Positions 35,238-46,990 of a DNA stretch of 64,000 bases are shown here, piece by piece. The stretch lies in NCBI GenBank assembly GCA_025024175.1, contig QCXZ01000001.1, forward strand, positions 35,954,942-36,018,941. Direction: 5' to 3'. A program made the position numbers and the translations under genes. The first letter of the stretch is position 1; each line of letters opens with the position of its first letter. This stretch comes from Rhyzopertha dominica. Taxonomy: Eukaryota > Arthropoda > Insecta > Coleoptera > Bostrichidae. The notes beneath the pieces were generated by a model, which was not told where the DNA came from, did no database searches, and saw only the letters and a program-made list of their open reading frames with translations.

Positions 35238-35648
35238 GTGGAAGCTTTGTGTAGTGCAGCTAACGTTAATACCACTTAGTTTGTGAATTTTACCATTGTG
35301 GCAGGCTAAAAACATCTTTCAGTCTATCATAGTACAAATTCAACAGGCTTATTGTAGCTACAACCTCACAAATACGATACATAACCTAAAACTTATACGA
35401 AACCGTCTCACCCCACAGCTCCGAAATGTTGAAATGTGAGCTTTCTGCAACCTTAAAGTTGATTATCCCACAAAACACTATAGAATATGTTGAAAATACA
35501 CACTCCAACGCATTTTCTTATATTAAAATATATCAAATAATTCAAAAAAACGACAGATGACAAGTATACGTCAAAGCAATAGTTGTGTTCACTTTCGTGA
35601 GAGGCGACAAATTGATTTAATCGCATGAATCATTTATAGAAACCCTGT
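35238..35648 (-). repeat. Dispersed repeat family R2, copy A (right end present)
   Basis: Shares TTTGTGAATTTTACCATTG...GCAGGCTAAAA.CATCTTTCAG with copy B (43376..43720) and CTCCGAAATG...GTGAGCTTTCTGCAAC...TTGAAAATAC with copy C (63014..63278). Its right end, GCATGAATCATTTATAGAAA then CCCTGTA, is the inverse complement of the left end of copies B and C (GTTTCTATAAATGAT.CATGC), so the family has inverted ends of about 25 bases. Most likely a non-autonomous DNA transposon with CAG(T/G)G-type ends. Confidence 0.65.
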
Positions 35649-36006
35649 ACTTTGTGAATTAGATATCATTTCACTAACGGAGAACACATATTTAAGAGTA
35701 CCGAACTAATAATGAAACAGCACAATAAATATACCGATGTTTAGGAGGATTATTCTGAATGAAGTTAAAAGTCAGGCCGCGAATTGGTCTTTTTATCAAA
35801 CTGCTTTATTTGCATGGGGATGGGATCGATCGCTGGTGCTATCTTAAAGCATGATTGGCGCAGTATTTCAACAAAGAACTGAAATAATGTTATCATCAAA
35901 GGAAATCTATTTTTCACAGAATTCCTATCGCTGACACAAAACAAAAGAAAGTGTAAATCCAGGATACGGGAAACACTCTCCGAGATTGGAGATGCGATCC
36001 CAATAT
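35649..36006. other. Non-coding stretch between two repeats
   Basis: No feature recognised. The last eight bases (CCCAATAT, 35999..36006) are the left target duplication of the element that follows. Confidence 0.5.
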
Positions 36007-36876
36007 CAGCGTTGCCAGGTGACTATTAGAAAATTCCCCTAGATTTTGAGTGAAAAATCCCCAGAAATCCCTAGACAACGACGAAAAAACCCTCTATTAC
36101 ACATTATTTATTAAAAGCTGGAGTTTTCAGTAAAAAACTAATAAATTGAAGAAGTAAAAAAGACAAGTAAGAAATATACTTACTTAGAACGGTTCAAGGC
36201 AAATTATTTCTAGCTCTACATTTGGAGTTTATAAACAATACGTATGTACTATGTACATACAATTATACACCAAACGGCAAATGCGGCGTTTGTATGATCA
36301 AATATATTTGTTTATTGTATATTGATATTAAAATAATGATTAAAAAAGTATTATTATTTCACGTAATTTCCACAACACATTAGTTAGAAAAATCAACAAA
36401 TTAGTGCAAAATACATAATTAGATTTGGCGTGTTTCTTTCATAGTAATTGTTGAACAAATAATATGTATTTATACGCTCGGGTAGGTAAATCCGCTATAA
36501 TAAATCATCAGGGAACTTATATACTTAGCAGTTACCCTATTTTTACGAATCCAGGATACTTACTCCCGGCTCCCCGTCGTACCTTATTTGTCAACAGATG
36601 GCGCTCGCGAAGTTATTTCGTTTCTATCCAGCAATACAACAAATAATATACAACTATATTGTACAAAAATTAACCAAGACATACAGTACTTTATATTATA
36701 TATCTCATACACTTAATAGAGTACAAAGTAGCAATGATTACAGTAATAATAAATGTGTTTTTGAAATGTTGAAAAAATCCCTAGATTTAAGACAATTTGG
36801 GACAAAAATCCCTTCTCCCCTTACACATAGCAAAAATCCCTAGATTCGGGGAAAATCCCTAGACCTGGTAACACTG
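36007..36876. mobile_element. Non-autonomous hAT-like element
   Basis: The ends are inverted: CAGCGTTGCCAGGT at the left, ACCTGGTAACACTG at the right. They are flanked by an 8-base near-duplication, CCCAATAT (35999..36006) and CCCAATGT (36877..36884), the target-site length typical of hAT transposons. Just inside both ends the motif (T)CCCTAGA(T)TT is repeated several times (four or more near-copies), a pattern of subterminal transposase-binding sites. No transposase is encoded; the open frames at 36464-36646 and 36598-36843 show no similarity. Confidence 0.8.
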
Positions 36877-36884
36877 CCCAATGT

Positions 36885-39694
36885 AAGTCCCACGGAAATC
36901 AGATCATCGCATAAAATGTAAAGTTAGACAAATTTAAACCACAAAAACCTAAGTAGCTAATTACAGTACAGGAGCCAAATTAGTAAATTAACGATACTGG
37001 CATGATCGAACCGGTGATCCTTTTTAAAACTTTTTACCATTATTTTTTAATATTAACACAACTAATGACAATACATGAGTTAATATGTAAATATAAAAGA
37101 TATGCCATATTCACATCCTGCAAGTTCGTTAAGAGTTGCACCCATCTATTACGAATTCTTGGTTGGTAACCCGTTTGACTATCCGCGTGTGCATGCACCG
37201 AAGAAGGCGCATTTTTGCTTTATTTCCATGAGTCACGTTTGAACTCAAACAAGAGGTCGATGTTCTTGCATCTATGCCGGAAGCACTGCAGTGCCAACGA
37301 GAGTGCGAATCATAGAGTGGCCGACGTGTTTACTTTGTTACCTACTGGTAAATAATTCAGTCTCCAGATAAATTAAGTAAATCAGTCAATAACGGAAAAA
37401 AACTGCACGGTGTGTAAATCTAAGCATCTCAGCTATAAAATTTATTTAATCCATACCTAAGAAACATAATCGAATACCTGTGACACCACCTTATTGTACT
37501 TATATACAATACGGTTAGTTACTATCAAAAGCCAGTGTTTTCCTTTCAAATATTAAATGAACATTACAATGCAGCTGCGAAGCTTTCGACTCAATGAAAT
37601 TGTGCACGGACTGTCATTCAATATGAAAACTATGTTAACCTGGAGTGCTCCACAGGCCATCTGTGCAACTTGTCCTCAAACTTTGTATGTGTTTTGTGAC
37701 GTCAAATGTCAGGTGATTAACAACAATGTAATCAAAATGAAGAGAACAGTATAATTGCTTCCTTAGTGCAGTCTGGAATTTTTACACCTCGACATGATCA
37801 TTTATTTAAAATTAAATACTTAATAACGAAAATTTTATAAAGGTACCGTTGAGTTTTTCAGATATGCTTGTAAATCATGTGCACGTGCGAATTATATACC
37901 TATATACATTCCAGGCACTATTCCTTGCCGAAATAACTACATCTATCTTTTTACCGTTTTCTGAATATTTCAATAATAAATTTAAGTTAAAACTTACAAT
38001 TTTGCATAAGGAATGAGGATTAAAAACGCTAATTACTAATTATTCACTAAATTAATGCAACACACTCTATTCTATTTCCACGGACATTAGTTCTTTAAAC
38101 CATTATTGTCTATTGGCAAGTCGAACCATTTATTTTTTAAATCGTGTCTGTTTCTGTTTCGATATTGTTGGTCTCTCTAACACTTCGAATTTGATGAATT
38201 AAAGGCCACCGCCACCACCTGCTTGCATAATATAATTTAAAATAAATAAATAAAAGTGGGGTCAGAATCGCATCACACTGTAACAACTGTAAAAAAGATA
38301 ATAAGACATAAACGCTTCTAATAAGGCGAATTCAAGCTTTTACGGATTGCCGATACGTGGCGCTCCATATTAAGGGTTTAATTTTTTAATAAGTTAAGCA
38401 CAGTGTAACACAATTTCCTTTTTACTGGTTAAACGTTAAGTTTTATTTTCATTTCAAGTATAAAATTACCGTGTAATAACAATGCTTATCGTAATTTAAC
38501 AATTAAGAAGCTATATACCACCGCACATTTATTCGTTTTTCTGCTCTAAGCGACCTTAAAATTCGCCAAATCGAATGTTAAACAACCAATTTAGCATAAC
38601 TCAAACTATGATAAGCTCAAAAACGCTTAAAAAGTAATTGAAACTTGTGAAACAGTACTTAATTTAAAAAAAAATGGAGCACCTAACCTTATCCGTGTTG
38701 TTACTGTTCGGAGTATATGTAAATTTTGTAGCATGACACATGGCAAAGTTCGTAATCCTTTTAAGTGGAGTTATCGTAGTATATACAAAACTACCTCTAG
38801 TGCCCTATTGGCACTGCTAGATGGCATTGCCTGTCGGGAGTCATTCACAGAATATACGCCAATACGAAAGATCATACGCATCCACGTCGAAGAAACTTAC
38901 ATAAAAGAATTTTTCAGTTAATAATTATAATTATAATTATTTGCTCATAAACAAAATATCCGAGGCTCAGCTTTAAAACTCCCGGAACAGATGTTTGTTC
39001 TGAATAAATTCCGTTGTAAGCATCTATACAGACAAAAAATAAGGGAAAAAAAAGAAAAATTATGGGTGGACAGTATCTTCGACACCCGTAATATTAACGT
39101 GGGTACGTCTGATGCACTGTAGAGAAGCCTATGGCATTAATGCGTTAATACTCACATGTTATTGGTTAAATACTCACAGATTATGTTCGTTTACATTACA
39201 CTGAACGAAACGCAACGATATTTACCTTTTGCCAGATTAGGATTTGCATAACAACCTGCCTTCGTACACTATGTACAGAGAGTTCTGTTTTACCGCTAAA
39301 GCTTATTGAACATAAAACCTATTGCCACCACTAGACGGCACTGTACAAAAAAAAGAGAATGCATCCCAAAACGAATGGAAATACATACGTCAGCGTCAAT
39401 AAGAAAACACAAACTACACAAATTAAGAGCTAAATTATCCTTATTTTTATTAATTGAAAATCGAAGAAGTTTATTTCGGTCTATTACGTGTACAGGGCTA
39501 GGTTGCATATGACAAAAGACAAACTTTTTATATATACCAGATATATCGCAACTAGACGACCATACTGAATATACATATTATTGAGGATATTCTGGATCAA
39601 AAAGTCCTTTAAACATATAGCCCAAAAAGAACCTTTGCTAGATACGGATAAATTAATTATATATAGCAACTGTTACAGCTAAAAAGCTAATATT
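36885..39694. other. Non-coding stretch, no firm feature
   Basis: Short open frames (37557-37754, 38733-38921, 39306-39512) show no domain. A GACGTCA motif lies near 37698 and a short ATAATTATAATTATAATTAT repeat near 38921-38941. Confidence 0.45.
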
Positions 39695-40285
39695 TTCTTC
39701 GTGTGCGGTTCCTGTGACGGTAATGCTCGTGTAGCAGTACTAGAATACCAACGAAGATTTTCTAATCACATAGTACCAAAAAGGCGGGTATTTAGTGTCT
39801 ACCGATGTACTGCAGAATTTCATCATGTGTCCAATACGACAATACGTTTGCACACCGCATCCAACTCTAATCTTTGCATCCGCAAGATTATAATATGGCT
39901 TGGAAAGAATTTTGTTATTATATAAGGTCAATGTGGCAAATCTTATTTACCGACGAAGTTTGACTCAAAGGAAATGGAACAAAAAATAAACTGAATTCAC
40001 ACTAGTAGTCGTTCATAAAAAAGAAAAATCTTGATGTGACCAGATGAAATAAATTTCTACAGCAGTATTTCAATTAATATGGTGGGATCAGTTGCTCTTG
40101 CAAACCTTTTGACAAGGAAAATGAACATAAACTTTTTGCAACAATCACTGCCATAATTATATGAAGATGTACCTACCAATGCATGATGTTAGGCGTGAAA
40201 TTAAGTTCTATTGTGATGTCAAAGCCCATTGCTGCATAGCAGTTACAACATTTTTGAATGGGCGGTTTACAGGTCAAATGTTTAA
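39695..40285 (+). pseudogene. DUF4817-type mariner-like transposase, decayed
   Basis: The N terminus reads [20 protein letters not shown] with [10 protein letters not shown], matching the DUF4817 layout (YGxCxGNAxxAxxLYxxRFPxRxxPxxxxF). Further on, WQILFTDEV at 39932-39960 matches the FSDEA block with the first catalytic Asp. The part around 40186-40282 reads VRREIKFYCDVKAHCCIAVT then FLNGRFTGQ, matching (V/I)RR.(M/I)WFQ(Q/H)DGAPAHF....(F)LN.RFPG.W with the second Asp kept. Stops and frameshifts are frequent and the central WCG block is lost. The relic covers most of the transposase length in compressed form and is not functional. Confidence 0.65.
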
Positions 40286-43200
40286 AGTTCGATAATAAAG
40301 TTTGATGTTTTGCAACAAGTTTGATGTTTATTTAATATTACTTAAATGCTGCTGTTACAATTACTTGAAATTTTAATCTAACCGTATCTGTAAAACGAAC
40401 CACTTTAGCATACATACATGTTTGTCAGGACTTTTTGTTTCAGAAAGACCTCACAAAAATGTATATTGATCTCGGCCCTCGAATTGCGGAACAACCTATA
40501 GAATGAATCGAGAGGTCATAAAGGATATAAATGAAGTAGTTTCCAAGTTTTACAACTGATTAATAAATACCGATATGGTAGTTAATAACCCTATAATGCA
40601 AGGAGTGTTCACCAAAACAAAAAGGTAATCTGCTGTTGGTATGCAGGTTAAATGTTTGCAACAACAGCATTTGTGAATAAACCGCTTACTATTACTTGTC
40701 AGTCCATTCTAAAACTGGAGACCGTTGCAGTTAAGTCAGATAAATATTAGAAAATTATACCGAGCAAACCTAGGTCTCCTTTAAAACGTGCATTGTTCGG
40801 AACTACTGCCAAATTATATTCCTGTCAAGCAGGCAAAATTGAAGGATATGTAGGTGTTATTAGGTAAACATTACGTCAATAAATAGGTAGCATCAAAGTG
40901 AGCCAGAAGAAGTTAAAAATCAATATAATAACACATAGAACACGAGAAATTTCGAATCTAGAATATTTGAAGATAATTTGGAAGAACACTTATTACTAGG
41001 TGGCAATAGCAGGCTGTAAAATACATTTTTTTTATCGTTTTCGCAACTGTTTACATACAATTTTTTTTGCGTTACAAGAATCCTGTAATTTTAGTTGCAA
41101 AACTACATATATTGTTCCAGGTGTAAAGAGCATAATTAGTTTTTACCAAAACATAATTTTTTGACTTATATGATCAATAGCAACAATATGTTGCTTCGCT
41201 TAAGAAGAAATCGGACAAAACTAATCTGAAAGCTACATTGTGGTGAAGGTTATGTAGAGTTTTACCCTTTTCCCAAAAAATTTTGTTTATGCACGTTTTT
41301 AATCTGCGCGCCTCACTTTGACGCTGTGTTTACATGGCACAAGATGTACAAAGAATATGACGTTCGTGGATCACTCAGATGATGCAATTTAGCATTTCAA
41401 GGTGACTCGCAAAATGCCTTCGGATAAAAAGAACATCCGGGAAAAAACTGTTGGTGGATTGGATGTAATCTAAATGCAGGGCAATGCACTGCCCAAATTT
41501 CAAGGCCAGCGTTAGGTACCGAATAATGTACGCGCCAATTCGAAACGTTTTGGTTATTNGATTACNTATGGCATCGTTAGGCGTTTACTATACTTACTTA
41601 ATATTTGTCTGGTGCGGTTGACCCCTCACATTTGGTAGCAGTAAATATGAAGAGGCAAAGCTTTCATAAAACCAAGCCTAATAGTTTTCCGTTTGATAAT
41701 AATAGTCATACATTTAAAAAAAATATAATAAAGGACAAGAATTATTATGAAGCGTTTCCAAACATTAAAACATGTTATAGTTCATAATTTTACAACAGCC
41801 ACATAAATTTTGTAAAAGCTTTGTCCCAGTTCACAAAATGCTATGTTGTAAGCTCGCAATAAACAAAAAATAACAGAATAACATTCATATGTAGCAAGAA
41901 TTTAAAAATAAATGATTCATTTGCAAAAATATGTGCACAATTAGTAAATATAATCACCACAAAACACTCAAGTTTAAGTTTTTCACTGTACTATTACATT
42001 CAGGCTAAATTTTAATTGTGTGTGTGTGTTGAGCGTAACGGAAAAAAGAAGATTAATAGCAGCACATTCGTTTAGTGAGTCACAAATGTTTCCATATTTT
42101 TAATCATCAGAATTTTCACAAGAAATGCTCTCAAATATCAAGCTGCATCAAATTTAGTCAAAATGTGTTTATACGTTTCGCAATAAACAACATTTGCCTT
42201 GCCAGCATGAAAATATTAAAATAGCATAGTGCAAATGTAGAACTGCACCACTTTTAAGTAACAAATAACCGTTGTTTTTGTACACATTTCACAGGTAACT
42301 TAACTTCAAACTTAATTTTTCAACATGTTAGGTTCACTCGCTCATTACCGTGTGAACACCAGCTCAGTGAGTCAGACTAATAAAATTGCACAAGCTAAAT
42401 TTTCATACAATATCTGCACACATAATGAAATGGGAGCAAAAGGCGTGGAAGTATGAAAACGTATATGATATTTGTATACATTAATTTAAATTATTTATAT
42501 GTTATGGGACGCTAAATAAGTTTCTATGCAGAATAAGCAAAACGAAAAAAATGTCAATTTTTTTAAATATTTGTTGCTGTGTAAAAATAGTTCGAAATAC
42601 TATTAATTATTATTAAATTATTTCAGTAACATAAATATTGTACCAAGAACTACAGAAGTACACGCTATTTGACAGGAACTTTAAAACCCAACTAATATGT
42701 AATATGAAGTGATATGACTTTCTCTTTATTATGATTTTGGCAAAGTTGGAGACTATCAAAATAAAAAGGGTTTACGCCAATCCATGTGGGTCGAAATATT
42801 AAGAGGTAAAATGGTAGGAAGTTTTAGATCATTACAACATAGGTATACTTCGATCACTGCATAATATTTGCAAATACAAGTGTAAAATCGTCAAGGTTAT
42901 GATAGCATTTTGCACATAGTATTTATAACTGTTTATAGTTTCTTTAAGCGAAGTGTTAAAAACATAAACCCATTTTCAGAAATTTCAGGCTTTACAAAAA
43001 TTGCCGTTTTTTAATAATATTTTTGTGTCAATTGGAAGTTTGATATATACCAAAAATTTGCATCCACTGCAAAACTATATAAAGTAATATAGGTATAAAT
43101 AAATATAGTACCATTGGCATGAATCATACTAAGGTATTTGATTTGAAAAATGTTTAAAATCAAACATTTTAAATCAGTAAATATCGAAAACGGATGTGAC

Positions 43201-43375
43201 GCATCAAGTCCTATTAATCACTCATTTTTTGACTGTTATTGAACACATCTTTTTTTAGGCTCAGACTGCGCCTTTTGCAGTTATTTTACAATGCGTTGGA
43301 TTTTCATTCCAACTGCTAGGACCGATAATAATCTATATTAATTCTGAAAATACAATCGTAGAACACAAATTCTAC
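40286..43375. other. Non-coding stretch, no firm feature
   Basis: No recognisable protein similarity. There is a short (GT)n run near 42019-42030 and ambiguous bases at 41559 and 41566. Confidence 0.45.
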
Positions 43376-43720
43376 AGTGTTTCTATAAATGATTCATGCA
43401 ACCCGGGCGGCGTTGCTTTCTGAATTCTTTGTGCCGCCTTTTTATAACTGCTGTCAAGCTACAATAAGCACGGCGATTGCTGAACATCAATGAGCACGAT
43501 AGTACTGAAGGTTGCAGATCAAGTTACAGTCACGAAATTGGGGCTTTATAAACATTTTCCAACAATTTACGGTTCTATTTTTCTTTCAAAGGTAAGAAAT
43601 TACAATAATTATTGGTATAGTAGGCTTGTGGTGGGGTCTACAGTTTGCACTGTGAAAGCTTTGTGAATTTTACCATTGCGGCAGGCTAAAAGCATCTTTC
43701 AGTCCATCATAGTGGAACAC
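43376..43720 (+). repeat. Dispersed repeat family R2, copy B (left end present)
   Basis: Begins CAGTGTTTCTATAAATGATT and continues with a GC-rich block (GGGCGGCGTTG, GTGCCGCCTTTTTATAACTG) shared with copy C at 63 kb. It ends in the GCAGGCTAAAAGCATCTTTC block shared with copy A at 35 kb. Taken together the three copies outline one element whose ends are inverted repeats. Confidence 0.65.
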
Positions 43721-44166
43721 TCTTACTTACCCTTACAGCTCTTCACTATATTATGACAAGTGTGTCAACATATTCGAACATTAAGTTAAATATTCCAGAC
43801 TAAGCTCTTTCGTCGCTTCACCAATAATATCTAACTTGTACTGCTATAAGTATTGGAGGACGTGTATCACATAAAATTCATACTGTAAAATAATAATAAA
43901 AATTTAACTATATATCTCATGACTTTTCTTTATTTTTTAATATCAACGGCGTTGATACTGTCTTGCACCATTTTGCATGCTGAAATTGAATGCTGCAAAT
44001 ATAGCGAGTTCTTCTGCCGGACTGTATCTGTGAGTGCGTGTGTTTTGCAAAACTTAATAATTATAAACCTTGTGAGCAACTGTAAAATCAAACACAACTA
44101 TGAAACAAGAGGCGTGCTACAAAAACTTTTAGTGCTTCCACAAACAAAGAAAGCATTCCTGCATAA
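43721..44166. other. Stretch between two repeats, hydrophobic open frame only
   Basis: An open frame from 43919 begins MTFLYFLISTALILSCTILH, which looks like a signal peptide, but its second half is the R1 repeat (44167..44411), and no splice or promoter context supports a gene. It is probably accidental. Confidence 0.4.
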
Positions 44167-44411
44167 CAGTATGGTCACAAACCACAAACCCTACTTACCC
44201 CAAAATAATAATAGGTCGCTTTGGGTAGTTGAGTTTTATATGTATACCAAATGTCAAGTTCATATGTTAGGTCTTTCGAAAGTTATAGCGTCCACACGTA
44301 GACCGACAGACATACATACAAGAATTTTTTTGCTCAAAATTTGTTTTCGATTTTCGATTGTTGAAAATTCTTTTCGCGATTCAATACTTCCCAGCCGTTG
44401 GATGCGAACGT
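44167..44411 (-). repeat. Dispersed repeat family R1, partial copy 3
   Basis: This is the reverse-orientation equivalent of the first ~250 bases of the copies at 22080 and 50798: it ends ACTTCCCAGCCGTTGGATGC on the plus strand, corresponding to the start of those copies, and contains AATAGGTCGCTTTGGGTAGT. The internal and far-end parts are absent. Confidence 0.7.
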
Positions 44412-46599
44412 AATAAATAAAAAAAATCCATCTTTCTAAGTCGGCAACGTACAATAATGCCTCAATTACCCACAAATGCCTGCCTGACCAAGCGAGTATT
44501 AGATGCGCTCACTTCTCAAAAGTAGGAACCTCCGACGCGATGTCACAAACTGAAATGTGAAAAATGCGAAGCAGCAATCCCAGGTAAAACTGAACCACAG
44601 CAGTGGCCTATAAAACTTTAGTTTAGTAATTTAGCTAGCTGCTTCGCGGCTTATAAATCCAAGGACAATGCAACAGCTGGTCAGTGCGTAACATTCGAAA
44701 CCCTGCCATCCGCGTCCTGATGATACACATAGCAACAAACTAGCGATCCTTGTTGGGTGGGATGACGAGCGCGAATCGCTTTATACCTGCCTAGGTCATA
44801 GAACTTTTCAAACACACCTCGTAATAATCTAAAATTACCCACAATAGGTGAACGTGTTGATTCAATGTCATTCTCCACCTCCAAAGTGATTTGCACCATT
44901 GGGATACGGCGAAAATGGCAGCCTGTTTCTAAGCAGGAAGAATAGCTACCGCAACTGCTAATCGTTTGTTTTGGTAACTATTATCTAATACTCTGATAAA
45001 TCAATCTTACTGTAACGATCAAAGCATAATATAAAAGCTGTAAATAAACTGCAGGTATGTGTATGTTCCGAGGTAGCGTGAAATATTCGATATAGTTTTC
45101 ACTTGAAATAGTGTACAGTTGCGTTAACGCCAGTTCCATTACCTCAAAGTCAAATGTAATCAATAGTTACGTTCTTTTTACTAGACATCCGTGTTCCTTG
45201 TCGTCTTTCGATGCAAACTAAATAAAGATACCAATAATTATAAGCATGCTCATTAGAATATATCTTTGTCTGATTGTATATGTGCGTTTTTTTAAGCAAT
45301 CTGAATTAGGATAACATGATTCATCACGAAGTATTTTTAATGCCGTTTAGTTTAACGAGAAATAAGTAAAACTTGTTTTCGACATTCAATAAGTTTTATG
45401 CAAAAATGACAATTTGAAAGAAGAAGTGAAAAACCAATATTATCAAGTACAAAAGATAGCTAATAAAAAGGTTAAAAGACTTAAAACTAATAAACTTCCA
45501 AAAAAAAAGAAAACTTGTAGGTACTATTAACAACTATACAGCAAACTGTTTCGTGTTGCAACGTCCTTGTTTTCGCGCAGTATCAAACAAACCGTATATA
45601 CCAATCACACTATACTAAAAATGATAACCTTAGGCGATGTAGACGCATTTCATTGTCAATAAGAATTTTCTATATTTGCTAATAAATATTCCCAACTATT
45701 TAGGATTTTATTAATACAAAAAGAACGATATGTTATAAAAACAAATAATAACAAAACGGCAAAAATGTAATATGTTCAATTTCTACTATAATACGATTCA
45801 TTTCTGGAGCACCTCTGTATCTTTTCCCAAGTAACGCTTACAAACAAAAAAGTATGTCAGTTTTTAAAGAAAAATCACCAAATATGCTTTCTATCGTTAA
45901 GTTATTTAACAAAAACATTAAGTAGTATTGTCTGTCTTGGACAAAACGCGTATAATGACGGCGCGAGCGCAGTGTATCCCGGTAATTCCCAGAAGAACAT
46001 CGCAACTTTGTTGTTGACGCTTGTTCGTGATGCACAATACAACACAACAGAGTGTAATGTATTAACGCTAAAAGAGAGAATAAGGAAAATGTGAGTATAT
46101 GAAATTTGTTAATACGGAAATGGTTTTTTCAACAAAGAACAGGTAAACTGTGCTGCGATTGGTTTGATAAAGAGAAAAACATAGGAATTCCTTTGCCGGG
46201 AAAAACAAGAGTGAAGCATATGTGCATTTTTAGTTGTGCCTTAGACTTGTAGGGCTTATAGTTCCAAGTAAAGCAAAAAAAATTGCGAGGAGTTTAGGAT
46301 ACGAAACGTTTTTTTAATTAGATACCCCCATTGGTAGATTACTTTCCATGAGATATTTTACTGCTGACGACCGGTTTGTTTTTTTGATCTTCATCCGACA
46401 AAATTTTAACGCTAAAGTACAAAAAATGTGCAGGAGAAAAAACTGATCAAAGAAAGGCTTACACTTTTGCTTTGCGTAAATATGGATAGGAACAAGAACA
46501 ACTTTAAATGATTGGTAATGAATTATCCGAATTTTGGAAAAGTAACAGAAAGACATGCATGACTTCTGACCTCCTGGAGGAACTGTTAAAAGAAGGGAA
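44412..46599. other. Non-coding stretch, no firm feature
   Basis: Somewhat GC-richer patches at 44500-44930 and 45940-46030 contain open frames without domain similarity (for example 44681-44899 on the minus strand). They could be noncoding exons or old elements; nothing decides it. Confidence 0.4.
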
Positions 46600-46990
46600 G
46601 AGAAAAGAACAAAAGAAAGGAAAATCTTGCTGTTTGAGCCAATTGATCCAGGGTCCCTGGTTTGTCGCTGTATACTTTGGATTTCAAATATCCCCACAGA
46701 AGCCTGGTAGCGTCCAGTCGACAACGGAACGCGATGGACAGGCAAATCACCATTATCGAAAAAGTGCGGCCTAAACGCACACCTCGCAGAAATACCACAC
46801 CAGATGGTCACTTTTTGGTCATACAGAGGATCTTCGTGGATTAATTGTGGGTTTTCATTAATATAGTAGCGGCAATTTTGTGTGTTTACCGCTCCATTCA
46901 GTGTGAAATGTGCCTTATCGATCATGATGATTTGATTGGAACAATTTCAGAGTGTTCGGGAAATGTATAGTTAACATCTCCTTGAAATGA
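46600..46990 (-). pseudogene. Mariner-like transposase with internal deletion
   Basis: From 46925 leftward the minus frame reads MIDKAHFTLNGAVNTQNCRY, YINENPQLIHEDPLYDQKVT and IWCGISARCAFRPHFF. This is the FSDEAHF.LNG.VN.QNCR.W..ENP...E.PL...(K)VTVWCG block, with the first catalytic Asp in the IDKAH position. After a frame change the C-terminal LWGYLKSKVYSDKPGTLDQL appears at 46634..46699. The block with the second catalytic Asp (QQDGA) and the SPDLTPLDFF part are missing, so roughly 100 codons were deleted between them. Confidence 0.8.

Noticed and set aside
42010..42035. CRISPR or tandem-repeat locus
   Set aside because: Only a short GT run; nowhere in the window is there an array of spaced direct repeats.
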